Shown piece after piece: positions 16,667 through 26,326 of a stretch of 38,558 bases of DNA (position 1 is its first letter; each line of letters begins with the position of its first letter). Source of the DNA: an uncultured Porphyromonadaceae bacterium. GTDB taxonomy: Bacteria; Bacteroidota; Bacteroidia; Bacteroidales; Muribaculaceae. The translations under genes and the position numbers were made by a program. The DNA is taken from assembly GCA_937892215.1 (NCBI GenBank), contig CALAVE010000050.1, positions 1 through 38,558 of the forward strand, in the 5' to 3' direction. The notes beneath the pieces were generated by a model. It did not search any database. It saw only the letters and a list, made by a program, of their open reading frames with translations, and was not told the origin of the DNA.

Positions 16667-19600
16667 TTATTGAGCGGAGTCGGCTACGGCATCTTCGTAA
16701 GCGACCTCTTGTGTGGCCTGCTCTCCGTCTTGCTTAGTGAGAACCGTCTGCAGCCGCTCCAGACTCACACCCATTGCGGCCAACTTCTTGAGCAGCGACT
16801 CAAGCCCTTTCTCGTTGATTTGGCTGTAGAAGTTGATGAGTTCGGGAACATAATGCTGGTCGATGTAGCAGTCCATCTTGGTCAGGCGTGAGTACAGAGA
16901 AGCGTCCAGAGTCTGGTAGTAACGCGTATATTCTGCGAAGTGCATAATCTCGTCCTCCAAAACTCTGATAGCACGATCCTTGGCCTTCTTGTTGCCTGAG
17001 TGCTCGCCCAGGAAATTATAAGCCTGAACCAGGCGCTCGCCTATCGTGATGGAGTATGGGCATGCCTTTGCGGGCAGCTTGGCTTCCATCATAGTGAGGA
17101 TTTCCATCGACTTGTTGAATCGGTCGGCGATATACTTTTCCACGGGCATCCCCATGAATTCTGTCTTGCCGCTTTCCTTGGCGCGCTGGCCGGCATAGCC
17201 TTCGTAGGCCAGATCCACAGCCAGGCACATGAGCGATGTCCTCACGGTCTGCACCATGCGCCGCACTGTCTCGTCAAGATAGATAGTTCCGGGCTCGGCC
17301 TTGTCGAGTCCTCCCCAAAGGAACTTCTTCTTCACATTCTCGTACATCACATCGGTGTTACAGGGGATATCGCCTGTGGGCGACTCTCCGAAGAGCGGTG
17401 TCACCTGGTAGCACATACCCGTGTTGCGCAGATATGGAGTGAGCCCCAGGTAGTAACTGTCGGGGACAGTCATGGCGAAGTAGCACGGACGCTTCCATCC
17501 CTGCTCAATGCTGGAAGCAATGATGTCGAGACACATAACCTGGCTTGAAGTCAGTCCGCTTCCTCCTGAATGCAGCAAGTTGGTGCGAATCACGTCCTCA
17601 ATCATGTCGGCGCGAGTTTCGGGCACTATTTTCTGCTTAATCACTGCGTCTTTATCAATGTCCATAAACACCAGCGGGTATTCAAATTCCGACACGCCAT
17701 AGATGTTGTTGCTGCTTTCGGGGCTGTAAAGTTCTTTGAGCGACAGCGTGGCCGGTACCCATCGTGCTGTGTCGGGCGAAATGAAGTAGTTGAACTGGTG
17801 CGCATCGTAGGCGTAAGTGTCCCGTCCGGCCTGCATGGGCAGCGGCTTGGAATCGTAGGCGGCACGCTGCAACTGTGAAATGTACCAGTCGGTGGACAGA
17901 TAACTGAGGTTCACCACGCGCACATCGGTGCGGTAGCCTTCCACTTCCTGATTGTACCACAGCGGGAAGGTGTCGTTGTCGCCGTTGCAGAAGATAACGC
18001 CGTTCTGACCGGCACTGGTGAGATAGTTGCGGCCGAAGTCGCGTGCGGCATATCTTCCTGAACGGTCGTGGTCGTCCCACGTTTGGCTCACCATCTGCAG
18101 GGGAACCAAAATTCCGATGAGTGCTGCCACTGCAGCCAGAGCCAGTTCGGCTTTGGGGCTGTCGCTTGCGGGAGCGGTTTCACCTTGCTTCTGCTGTCCT
18201 TTAGCCTTTTTCTTAATCAGAGCCATAGCCATGTGCCACAGTCCTGCCACGCCCATGCCAATCCAGATGGCAAACGCATAGAATGAGCCGGCGTAAGCAT
18301 AATCGCGCTCACGAGGCTGGCTCGGCGTCTGGTTCAGGTACATTACAATGGCTATTCCGGTCATGAAGAACAGGAAGAAGATAACCCAGAACTGTTCTAT
18401 ACCGCGCTTGCCGCGGTAGGCTTGCCAGAGCAGACCTATGATGCCAAGCAGGAGCGGTAGCATGAAGAACACGTTGTGCCCCTTGTTGCCGGCACCGAGG
18501 TCGCTCGGAAGTAAACTCTGGTCGCCCAGGCGCATATTGTCAAAGAAGGGAATGCCCGAAATCCAGTTGCCCTGAGTGATTTCACCCATTCCCTGGATGT
18601 CGTTCTGGCGTCCCGCGAAGTTCCACATGAAATAACGCCAGTACATGTAATTGAGCTGATATTCAATGAAGAAGCGTAGGTTCTCAACCATTGTCGGCTT
18701 GAGTCTCATCTCCGTTTCGGTGGTGTTGCCGTCGCGGTCCACTCGTGTGGTGGCATACACCATTTCGCCGCGTAAGTCGAGCCATTCCTTGTATTCACGA
18801 GCATGGTTGGGGTCGTAGATGCGCGGGAACAGCATATTCAGTTCAGGATTGTACTTGTAGTCTTGTGAGGTCCCTATAGCCACGTAGCGGTCGGGCTGCG
18901 ACGGGTCGCTCTTCACCTCGCGGGCATAGAGGGTACGTCCCTGGCTGGCCCATGGCTTGCTGCTGCCGTCGGCCTGCGCCTGATACACCACTGAGGAGTT
19001 GAAGGTCTGTCCGTAGAGAAGCGGTGACTTGCCGTACTGTTCGCGGCTGAGGTAACTCTGAAGCGCGAACGGGCTGTTGGGCGAGTTCTCGTCCAACGGA
19101 GTGTTGGCGTTGCTTCGGATTATGATAAGGCCATAGGAAGAGAATCCTATGAAAACCATCAGGATGCACCACACCACATTGGCGAATATCCGCTTGGGAA
19201 TATACTTGCAATACTTGAACAGCCACACGGCCAGTGCCACGATTAGCACGAACGGTATGAGCATGCTCTCGCCGATGAAGGGGATTCCGCTAAGGATGAT
19301 TGTCAGACAGAACGAGAACTTGATAAGAAACTCGCTCTTGCCGGTGTAGATGTTGAACAGCGTCCACGACATGACGGCGAGCGTGATGATGGCGTAGGCC
19401 ACGGTGCCGCTATTGAACGGGAGCCCGAACGTGTTGACGAACAGCAACTCAAAGTATTGTGCCAGTTCCACGAATCCCGGTTCCAGCCCGTAGAGAATCA
19501 GCACTATTATCACGAATGAGATGAGCAACGCCACCAGCGAACCTTTGGCCGATGTCTTCTCCCACTTGCGGTAGTAGTAGATTAGAACGATGGCCGGGAT

Positions 19601-20200
19601 GCAAAGCAGGTTTAGCAGGTGCACTCCCAGCGAGACTCCGAACACATAGGCTATGAGGATGATGTAGCGGTCGCTCTGCGGGTTGTCGGCCCGGTTTTCC
19701 CACTTGAGTATGAGCCAGAACACCAGTGCCGTGCAGAAAGAAGAGAAGGCGTAAACCTCGGCTTCTACCGCTGAGTACCAGAATGTGTCGCTCCATGTGT
19801 AGGCCAAGGCGCCAGCCAGTCCGCTACCCATAATCACCAGATACTGGGCCAGCGTCATGCTCTCCTCTTCGCCGTTCTTAATCATGAGCCTCTTCACCAG
19901 GTGGGTTATGGTCCAGAACAAAAGCAGAATAGTGGCTGCGCTGAGCAGTGCCGACATTGCGTTGACACAGACCGAAACCGCGGCCACGTCACCGCCGGCG
20001 AAGAGTGTGGCGAATCGTGCCACAAGGATGAAAATGGGGTTGCCGGGTGGGTGCCCGATTTCCATTTTGTACCCTTGCGCTATGAATTCTGGGCAGTCCC
20101 AAAAACTGGCGGTAGGCTCAAGCGTGAGCAAGTAGGTCACGGCTGCTATGATGAAAGTGAGCCATCCGAGCGTGTTGTTGATGATGTTGTATTTTCTCAT
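16667..20200 (-). CDS. DUF2723 membrane protein (GT117-like, possible protein O-glycosyltransferase)
   Basis: Large inner-membrane protein of 1177 residues. The N-terminal 360 residues form about ten helices and begin with the family block LEPTASFWDCPEFIAQGYKM (residues 28-46) and EIGHPPGNPIF, which is diagnostic of DUF2723. Further hydrophobic segments lie around residues 590-720, and the last 460 residues are soluble. DUF2723 is related to the PMT/GT-C glycosyltransferases; the human homologue TMEM260 is reported to be a protein O-mannosyltransferase, so the acidic WDCPE may be catalytic. In Bacteroidetes a role in glycosylating exported proteins or lipids is plausible but unproven. Three hypothetical frames inside it on both strands are shadows. 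Confidence 0.88.
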   Translation of the reverse strand: MRKYNIINNTLGWLTFIIAAVTYLLTLEPTASFWDCPEFIAQGYKMEIGHPPGNPIFILVARFATLFAGGDVAAVSVCVNAMSALLSAATILLLFWTITHLVKRLMIKNGEEESMTLAQYLVIMGSGLAGALAYTWSDTFWYSAVEAEVYAFSSFCTALVFWLILKWENRADNPQSDRYIILIAYVFGVSLGVHLLNLLCIPAIVLIYYYRKWEKTSAKGSLVALLISFVIIVLILYGLEPGFVELAQYFELLFVNTFGLPFNSGTVAYAIITLAVMSWTLFNIYTGKSEFLIKFSFCLTIILSGIPFIGESMLIPFVLIVALAVWLFKYCKYIPKRIFANVVWCILMVFIGFSSYGLIIIRSNANTPLDENSPNSPFALQSYLSREQYGKSPLLYGQTFNSSVVYQAQADGSSKPWASQGRTLYAREVKSDPSQPDRYVAIGTSQDYKYNPELNMLFPRIYDPNHAREYKEWLDLRGEMVYATTRVDRDGNTTETEMRLKPTMVENLRFFIEYQLNYMYWRYFMWNFAGRQNDIQGMGEITQGNWISGIPFFDNMRLGDQSLLPSDLGAGNKGHNVFFMLPLLLGIIGLLWQAYRGKRGIEQFWVIFFLFFMTGIAIVMYLNQTPSQPRERDYAYAGSFYAFAIWIGMGVAGLWHMAMALIKKKAKGQQKQGETAPASDSPKAELALAAVAALIGILVPLQMVSQTWDDHDRSGRYAARDFGRNYLTSAGQNGVIFCNGDNDTFPLWYNQEVEGYRTDVRVVNLSYLSTDWYISQLQRAAYDSKPLPMQAGRDTYAYDAHQFNYFISPDTARWVPATLSLKELYSPESSNNIYGVSEFEYPLVFMDIDKDAVIKQKIVPETRADMIEDVIRTNLLHSGGSGLTSSQVMCLDIIASSIEQGWKRPCYFAMTVPDSYYLGLTPYLRNTGMCYQVTPLFGESPTGDIPCNTDVMYENVKKKFLWGGLDKAEPGTIYLDETVRRMVQTVRTSLMCLAVDLAYEGYAGQRAKESGKTEFMGMPVEKYIADRFNKSMEILTMMEAKLPAKACPYSITIGERLVQAYNFLGEHSGNKKAKDRAIRVLEDEIMHFAEYTRYYQTLDASLYSRLTKMDCYIDQHYVPELINFYSQINEKGLESLLKKLAAMGVSLERLQTVLTKQDGEQATQEVAYEDAVADSAQ

Positions 20201-20312
20201 CTGTGTGAAATATTATATTTTTTTCAGTCTCAGCGGCAAAAGCGTTGTGCCCCAGTTCGTAATATTCAACTTGAACGTTGAATTTCGGCCTTGCTCTTGC
20301 CATTACAAACTG

Positions 20313-20320
20313 CAAAGATA
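20313..20320 (-). promoter_or_regulatory. -7 box of the DUF2723 promoter
   Basis: Minus-strand TATCTTTG matches TAnnTTTG about 112 bp upstream of the start at 20200. The expected upstream TTTG is poor. Confidence 0.5.
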
Positions 20321-20618
20321 ATCATTTTTCTTGAACCATGTTCACTGAGCCGATGTTTTAGCAATATTTAAGTTTATGAGCACCATAAGCACAAATGTAT
20401 TTGCTCTGCTTGGGCGTGTTTCGGGGTGAAAAGGTGATTTTTATCAGTGAATCGGCAAATTTTCCAAATTAACACTTGTGAAATTAGCTTGTAAGCAGTT
20501 GCAATGCAGAAGGTTAAGCCAGAAATGTTAAAATTGTGTGTTTTTTAACATAATTCCGCAACATACAACATTCAAAACATTACTTAAGTAGGGGTGTTTG
20601 GTTAAAAATATTAATTTG

Positions 20619-20651
20619 TTTGCTCTGAAAGTGAAATGATTGCTAATTTTG
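20619..20651 (+). promoter_or_regulatory. Promoter for susC
   Basis: TTTG (20619-20622), 21-nt spacer, TAATTTTG (20644-20651). The leader to the ATG at 20777 would be about 118 nt, long enough for post-transcriptional control. Confidence 0.65.
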
Positions 20652-20776
20652 CGGCGGTTTCGTAATAATCTTTAAGGAAAGCGCTAAAGGATAAAGACGT
20701 AATCAGTGCTACAATCGTGAGAGATTGGAGCAAGTGAGAGAAACAAGTAAAATTATTAATCAAAACTCATTACTGT

Positions 20777-23700
20777 ATGAAGAGATTACTATTCCTATTG
20801 ATTGCAGTGTGCTCAATTATTGGTTTTGCGTCTGCTCAGTCGCGAACCATTAAGGGGCAAGTTATTTATGGGGGTGATAATGAACCGCTTTTAGGTGCCA
20901 CTGTGCAGGCGGTAGGCTCGTCGGCCGGTACCTCGACCGATGCCGACGGACGGTTCACCCTGACTGTTAGTGACGCTGTGAAGTACCTGAACATTTCGTA
21001 TGTGGGTATGGCTACTAAGCAAGTCCTTGCAGAGAACAACATTGTGGTAGTTCTTGAAAACGAGGAGGCAAGCCTTGACGAAATTGTGGTGACAGCGATG
21101 GGTATGAAGCGCGAGCGTAAGGCTCTTGGCTACAATGCCCAGAACCTTAATGCCGATGACCTGAACACAAGTGGAACCGCATCGCTTGCGAGTGCCATTC
21201 AGGGAAAACTTACTGGTGTTGAGATTCGTCAGTCATCGGGTGCACCGGGTGCATCGTCGCAGATTGTGATTCGTGGAGCCCGTTCGTTCGACGGTAACAA
21301 CACACCGCTTTACGTTATCGACGGTATGCCAATCGCGTCTGACGCCGACTATTCAACCGGACAAAGCGTAACCGGAGCCGACTATCCTAACCGTGCCATA
21401 GACCTCAACCCTGATGACATTGAGAGCATCAACGTGCTGAAAGGTCAGGCAGCGAGCGCACTTTACGGTATCCGCGCGTCGAATGGTGTGATAGTGATTA
21501 CCACCAAGCGTGGCAAACTTAACTCTACCAAGCCTACCGTGACTCTGAACTTCAATATGAGTGCAGAGCGCGTTTCCCGCAAGTTCAAGCGTCAGACCGA
21601 GTATGCTCAGGGTAACTATTTCTTCTATAACGAGGATGGAACGGTCACCGGCTACAATCCCACAAGTTCTATGAGCTGGGGTCCTAAAATCAGTGATCTG
21701 CCAAAAGATACCGACTACGGTTTCGGCGGAGCCAAGACCGACGGCGGCGGTGCTGCCGGCCAGTACTACAATCCCAAGTGGGGAATTGGCGGCCTGAGCA
21801 GCTGGCAGACACCTGCTATTTATGACAACGTGGGTGACTACTTCAATGGTGGCTTCACTGAGAACACATCGTTCGGTATCAGTCAGAAGAAAGAGAACAT
21901 CAACTATTCTTTCGGCCTGAGCAACAGTTATCAGAAGGGTGTGGTGCCCGGCACGAACATGACCCGCTGGGGAGCACGCGGCCTTATCGACTGGGAAATC
22001 AGCAAGGAGTGGAAAGCCGGTTTCAGCGGCAACTACAGCAGCAGCAACGTGAATGCCGCTCCGGGTGCCAACTCCGGACTTGTGAACGTGGTTTACGCGG
22101 CTCCGGCAGAGTATAACCTGAAAGGACTTGTGTCGCCGGATCCTGCTGAGCAGTTGTCGTTCCGTGCAACCAACTTCAATAATCCTTACTGGTGGGCAAA
22201 GAATTGCCAGTACAACCGTAGCACAAACCGATTCTTCGGTAACGCTTACGTTGAGTTCTCACCAAATCTGGGCAATGAGAACCTGAAACTCACCATCCGT
22301 GAGCAGGCCGGTATCGATATCTATACCACCAACAACCGCAACGTGCAGGAAATGTACAGCGACGCATACACCGGCCGCTCGCAGGATACGGGAAGCATAG
22401 AGGTTATGAACTTGCGTACCAACACGTTCAACAACCTGCTTACCGCCAACCTCGACGCAAAACTCGGTGACAACTTCAATCTGAACGTAATGCTGGGTAA
22501 TGAAATAAACCACTCGAATGACAGGATTTCTGAAACCGATGGAAATAACTTCAACTTCTACGGATTCCCCACGCTGGTGAATGCCAGCCAGATTTACTAC
22601 GGAGAGGAGTATGAGTCTAAGAGCCGCACAGTGGGCTTCTTCGGCCAAGCAACGCTTGCCTTCAAGAACCAGCTGTATCTCACTGTGACAGGTCGCGAGG
22701 ACATAGTGTCGTCGATGCCTCACGGAAACCGCTCGTTCTTCTATCCTTCTGTGTCGCTGGGCTGGGTGTTCACCGAGTTGCCGGCATTTAGGAACAGTGC
22801 TCTTAGCTTTGGTAAACTGCGTGCAAGTTTCGCACAGGTTGGTCAGGCAGGTCGCTTCTATCGTGACTTCTACACAGCACCGAGTTACGGCGGCGGTATG
22901 TACACATATACACCGGTTGCATTCCCTCTCAATGGAGTCGCCAGTTATATGCCTTACTACATTAAGTACGATCCCAATCTGAAGCCGCAGAATACGAACA
23001 ACTTTGAGCTTGGAGCTGACCTTAATTTCTTCAAGAACCGTCTGCGCGTGGAGTACACACTCAGTTATCAGCGTATAACCGACCAGATCTTCGCAGTGCC
23101 TATTTCCGGTTCGGCAGGTTATCAGGACCTCCTCACCAATGCGGGCAAGATGACCACATGGTCGCACGAGTTGGCTATCAACGCCGACATTCTTCAGGGT
23201 CGTGACTACGACTTGACTCTGGGTCTGAACTTTACACGCGTGTGGAACTATGTGAACGAACTGGCCCCGGGTGTGGAGAGTATCTTCCTGGGTGGATTCG
23301 TTGAGCCGCAGATACGCGCGCAGGCCGGCAGCACTTACCCCATCATCTACGGTTACGCGTTCAAGCGCACCGAAGACGGTCAGTTGCTGCTCAAGGACGG
23401 ACTTCCTCAGGCTACGGCCGACAGCCAGAACCTGGGCGCCGGCTCACCCGACTTCACTATGGGTATAAATCTGGGTGGCCGCTATAAGAGAGTATCACTC
23501 AGCACCACATGGGACTGGAACCATGGAGGTAAGATGTACCACGGCACCAACATGACACTGGAATACTTCGGAACCACCAAGCAGTCGCTGCCATATCACG
23601 AGGGCACAATGATAGCCGCCGGAATTGACGAGGCTACAGGCCAACCGAATGCAGTGGAGGTGGACAAGAGCGACTACTACATGTATTATTATGATGTGAC

Positions 23701-23947
23701 CGAGTCGGGCGTATATGACCGTAGTTTCCTCAAACTGCGCGACCTGACGCTGACTTACAACCTGCCGAAGTTAGGAAACTTCGACATATCAATCTACGGT
23801 TTCGCACGCAACGTGCTGATATGGGCCAAGATGCCGAACTTTGATCCCGAGTCTTCGCAAAGTAACGGGAATATGGGTGGATACTTCGAGCGTTATTCAA
23901 TTCCGGCAACATCAAGTTACGGAGCAGGATTCAAGGTGACGTTCTAA
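20777..23947 (+). CDS. SusC/RagA-family TonB-linked outer-membrane transporter
   Basis: Outer-membrane barrel that imports oligomers with energy from TonB, working as a pair with the SusD-like lipoprotein encoded 44 bp downstream. It has 1056 residues: signal peptide at 1-20 (ends FASA), a carboxypeptidase-regulatory-like beta domain at about 22-92 (GQVIYGGDNEPLLGATVQ), the DEIVVTAMG linker that acts as a TonB-box region, a plug at about 108-235 (GVEIRQSSGAPGASSQIVIR), and the barrel to a terminal aromatic residue (GAGFKVTF). No N-terminal anti-sigma-interaction extension (STN) is present, so it is not of the sigma/anti-sigma-controlled type. The substrate cannot be read from sequence, and no hydrolase is linked. 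Confidence 0.95.
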   Translation: MKRLLFLLIAVCSIIGFASAQSRTIKGQVIYGGDNEPLLGATVQAVGSSAGTSTDADGRFTLTVSDAVKYLNISYVGMATKQVLAENNIVVVLENEEASLDEIVVTAMGMKRERKALGYNAQNLNADDLNTSGTASLASAIQGKLTGVEIRQSSGAPGASSQIVIRGARSFDGNNTPLYVIDGMPIASDADYSTGQSVTGADYPNRAIDLNPDDIESINVLKGQAASALYGIRASNGVIVITTKRGKLNSTKPTVTLNFNMSAERVSRKFKRQTEYAQGNYFFYNEDGTVTGYNPTSSMSWGPKISDLPKDTDYGFGGAKTDGGGAAGQYYNPKWGIGGLSSWQTPAIYDNVGDYFNGGFTENTSFGISQKKENINYSFGLSNSYQKGVVPGTNMTRWGARGLIDWEISKEWKAGFSGNYSSSNVNAAPGANSGLVNVVYAAPAEYNLKGLVSPDPAEQLSFRATNFNNPYWWAKNCQYNRSTNRFFGNAYVEFSPNLGNENLKLTIREQAGIDIYTTNNRNVQEMYSDAYTGRSQDTGSIEVMNLRTNTFNNLLTANLDAKLGDNFNLNVMLGNEINHSNDRISETDGNNFNFYGFPTLVNASQIYYGEEYESKSRTVGFFGQATLAFKNQLYLTVTGREDIVSSMPHGNRSFFYPSVSLGWVFTELPAFRNSALSFGKLRASFAQVGQAGRFYRDFYTAPSYGGGMYTYTPVAFPLNGVASYMPYYIKYDPNLKPQNTNNFELGADLNFFKNRLRVEYTLSYQRITDQIFAVPISGSAGYQDLLTNAGKMTTWSHELAINADILQGRDYDLTLGLNFTRVWNYVNELAPGVESIFLGGFVEPQIRAQAGSTYPIIYGYAFKRTEDGQLLLKDGLPQATADSQNLGAGSPDFTMGINLGGRYKRVSLSTTWDWNHGGKMYHGTNMTLEYFGTTKQSLPYHEGTMIAAGIDEATGQPNAVEVDKSDYYMYYYDVTESGVYDRSFLKLRDLTLTYNLPKLGNFDISIYGFARNVLIWAKMPNFDPESSQSNGNMGGYFERYSIPATSSYGAGFKVTF

Positions 23948-23991
23948 GTTGGAGACATCAAGATGTTTAACACTCTAAAAAGGATACTACT

Positions 23992-25467
23992 ATGATAAAG
24001 AAATATATAGCAATAGCATTGATAGCATTGACCGCTACGGCTTGCTCCGAGGACTTGATGGACCGCATCAATGAGGACAAGGCTAATCCTGCGGCAGAAA
24101 TCGTGAGTGGAAAGTTTATAATTCCAGGCGCGATAATGAACACAGCTCACAGTACTGTAAGCGGCAACTACGCATGGTATCTGTCATCGTTCACCGAGCA
24201 GGAATTTGGAACCGGAAACAACCAGCTGAAGAACGCTGAGGTGCGCAACACGAATGAGTATTCGGCCAGCAGTTGCTTCAACAACGAGTGGAACGCGACC
24301 TATTCAACTATGCGTTCCCTGAAGGAGGTGATCGACAAGTGTGATAAAGGTGGAATTAACGAAGGTGAATCCGACCTTAAAGGTATGGCTCAGGTGCTCA
24401 TGGCGCTGAACTTAGGCATCCTCACCGACCTTCATGGCGACGTTCCCTACAGCGAGGCGCTCAAGGGCCTGGACAATCTGCAGCCTAAACTTGACAAGCA
24501 AGAGGATATCTACAAATCCATTTTCCAACTTCTGGACGACGCCATCGACAATTTTGCCGAGGGAGTGGTCAGCGTAGGCACAAGTGATATTCTTTTCGGA
24601 AACGACCTGGATCAGTGGACCGGTTTTGCTTACGCGCTGAAAGCCCGTTACAAACTGCACCTGTCGTACCGCAACGGCACTTCGGCTTACGAAGAGGCGA
24701 TAGAAGCCGCAAATTCGGCTATCGAAGCCGGCTTTGACGGTGTGGAACTGGATGTGTTCGACGGCGTTAGCACCGACAACCCCTGGGCTGCATACTTCTG
24801 GAGCCGCTACTACACTGGTTCGTCGAAGACAGTAGCCGACCTGTTAAATGCGCGCCAAGACCCGCGCATTGAGGTTTACGCGCTCGATTTCTTCGGTAGC
24901 GGTGTGGAGTATGCTGAGCCGGGTGATGCACAAGCAGCAGGCGAGACGTATTACGTTGGTGGTCCTGCATGGCTCGATAATGGTGCAGCCACAATTCACC
25001 TGCTGAGCAAGGCTGAACTCTATTTTATCCTTGCTGAGGCAAAAATCCGCACAGGCAAGGATGCAAGCGAGGATTTCGCAACTGCAGTAGAGGCATCGTT
25101 CATCGACTTTGAGAACAGCGATCCGGGCTATACCGGCTTTAGCTCTGGCTTGGCCAGTACTTACATCAACGGTCTTTCCGTAACGTTGGATGAGATTATG
25201 GTTCAGAAGTATCTGTCGCAAGTTCGCGATGAGCAAATCGAGGCCTATAATGACATTCGCCGATGCAAGGCTCTGGGTGAAAACCACATAGAGCTGAAGA
25301 ACCCCAAAAACACGGCATCGACAGGAAGTACATGGCCCCTGCGTCTGCCTTACGGAAGCAGCGACGTGCTGTCGAATCCCAACGTGAGCGCGGCATTTGG
25401 TACGGGCAACGCAGCCGGAAGCTACATCTTCACTGAAAACGTGTGGTGGGCAGGCGGAAGCCGATAA
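23992..25467 (+). CDS. SusD-like surface lipoprotein (SusD-like_2 type)
   Basis: Surface-exposed nutrient-binding partner of the preceding SusC protein. The N-terminus MIKKYIAIALIALTATAC is a lipoprotein signal with lipid-modified Cys18. The mature start SEDLMDRINEDKANP and the helical TPR-like core (NLGILTDLHGDVPYSEALKG, then YFILAEAKIRTGK) fit the SusD-like_2 group rather than classical SusD. Length (491 residues) is normal. The pair is followed by a strong terminator at 25505-25531, so the unit is just these two genes. Such two-gene units often serve peptides, small glycans or host glycans, but the substrate is unknown here. Confidence 0.92.
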   Translation: MIKKYIAIALIALTATACSEDLMDRINEDKANPAAEIVSGKFIIPGAIMNTAHSTVSGNYAWYLSSFTEQEFGTGNNQLKNAEVRNTNEYSASSCFNNEWNATYSTMRSLKEVIDKCDKGGINEGESDLKGMAQVLMALNLGILTDLHGDVPYSEALKGLDNLQPKLDKQEDIYKSIFQLLDDAIDNFAEGVVSVGTSDILFGNDLDQWTGFAYALKARYKLHLSYRNGTSAYEEAIEAANSAIEAGFDGVELDVFDGVSTDNPWAAYFWSRYYTGSSKTVADLLNARQDPRIEVYALDFFGSGVEYAEPGDAQAAGETYYVGGPAWLDNGAATIHLLSKAELYFILAEAKIRTGKDASEDFATAVEASFIDFENSDPGYTGFSSGLASTYINGLSVTLDEIMVQKYLSQVRDEQIEAYNDIRRCKALGENHIELKNPKNTASTGSTWPLRLPYGSSDVLSNPNVSAAFGTGNAAGSYIFTENVWWAGGSR

Positions 25468-25504
25468 CTAAACACATAGCGAATTATTGCAGGCCATCCG
25501 TGAG

Positions 25505-25531
25505 AAAAAAGCAGGGTGGTCTGCTTTTTTT
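25505..25531 (+). terminator. Rho-independent terminator after the SusC/SusD pair
   Basis: Ten-bp stem AAAAAAGCAG/CTGCTTTTTT (25505-25514, 25521-25530) with a 6-nt loop and U-run; the symmetry lets it work in both directions. It is 38 bp past the susD stop. Confidence 0.9.
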
Positions 25532-25583
25532 AGGTATGAGCCGGAAGAAGATTTCATAAAATATCGTAAAGAGTGATTCGCGA

Positions 25584-25615
25584 TTTGGCAAAGTGAAATA
25601 AAAAGATTAAATTCG
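25584..25615 (+). promoter_or_regulatory. Probable rubrerythrin promoter
   Basis: TTTG (25584-25587), 20-nt spacer, TAAATTCG (25608-25615), one mismatch to the -7 consensus. It leaves a leader of about 40 nt. Confidence 0.5.
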
Positions 25616-25660
25616 CAACGGAAAATTCAATTAATAACACTTTAAAAATTCTACGAGATT

Positions 25661-26212
25661 ATGGCAAAGAAATGGGTATGCACAGTGTGCGGTTATGTTC
25701 ATGAGGGCGACACTCCACCGGAGAAGTGTCCGCAGTGTAAGCAACCGGCAGAAAAGTTTAAGGAAGTGAAAGAGGACGACAGTCTGAAATTCGCCGCAGA
25801 GCATGAGCTGGGAGTGGCTAAGGGCGTTGACCCGGAAATCCTTGAAGGACTTCGCGCACATTTCACAGGCGAGTGCTCAGAGGTGGGAATGTACCTGGCA
25901 ATGTCGCGTCAGGCCGACCGTGAGGGCTATCCTGAGATAGCAGAGGCGTTCAAGCGCTACGCTTTCGAGGAAGCGGAGCACGCAGCCAAGTTCGCTGAGT
26001 TGTTGGGCGAGATAGTGTGGGACACCAAGACCAACTTGGAGAAGCGAATGCTGGCCGAGGCCGGTGCTTGCGAGGACAAGTTCCGCATTGCCAAGTTGGC
26101 TAAGGCTCAGAATCTTGACGCTATTCACGACACAGTTCATGAGATGGCCCGCGACGAGGCTCGTCACGGACAGGGCTTTGAAGGTCTTTACAAGCGCTTC
26201 TTCAAGAAGTAA
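25661..26212 (+). CDS. Reverse-type rubrerythrin (NADH peroxidase component)
   Basis: Non-haem diiron peroxidase that reduces H2O2 and protects anaerobes from oxidative stress. The domain order is reversed against classical rubrerythrin: a rubredoxin-like domain comes first (residues 1-36, Cys pairs C7-C10 and C23-C26), then the ferritin-like four-helix domain. The diiron ligands are seen in FTGECSEVG (E71), EEAEHAAKF (E103-H107) and RDEARHG (E166, H169). At 183 residues it has the size of reverse rubrerythrins known from clostridia and Bacteroides. It is a single gene with its own promoter, consistent with independent stress control. Confidence 0.93.
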   Translation: MAKKWVCTVCGYVHEGDTPPEKCPQCKQPAEKFKEVKEDDSLKFAAEHELGVAKGVDPEILEGLRAHFTGECSEVGMYLAMSRQADREGYPEIAEAFKRYAFEEAEHAAKFAELLGEIVWDTKTNLEKRMLAEAGACEDKFRIAKLAKAQNLDAIHDTVHEMARDEARHGQGFEGLYKRFFKK

Positions 26213-26254
26213 CCCGGTCAGACCGAATTCATAGCGGGCCGTAGTGCCGCATGA

Positions 26255-26297
26255 GACTACAAGTTAGGGGGCGAAACCGCCCCCCTAACTTGTAGTC
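26255..26297. terminator. Long hairpin between convergent genes
   Basis: Seventeen-bp perfect stem (26255-26271 with 26281-26297) that can extend by CG/CG to a 4-nt AAAC loop with one bulged C. It stands between the rubrerythrin gene (plus) and the thioesterase gene (minus), 42 and 29 bp from their stops. There is no U-run on either side, so it is either a structure-driven bidirectional terminator or a mobile palindrome. Confidence 0.6.
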
Positions 26298-26326
26298 CCT
26301 AATTGGGATTATGCTTCGTGATGCTG

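Larger units (their letters stand above)
20201..20776. other. Divergent intergenic region between DUF2723 and susC
   Basis: No gene is seen in these 576 bp. The region holds the two outward promoters listed separately, a 7-bp inverted repeat ATTCAAC/GTTGAAT (about 20264-20283) in the DUF2723 leader, and a 9-bp inverted repeat ATGTTAAAA/TTTTAACAT (20525-20533, 20543-20551) about 70 bp upstream of the susC promoter that could be a regulator site. Confidence 0.5.

Noticed and set aside
22259..23167. 302-codon antisense frame within susC
   Set aside because: Fully inside a clear SusC gene, no promoter or recognisable motif, many Cys and His typical of antisense frames.
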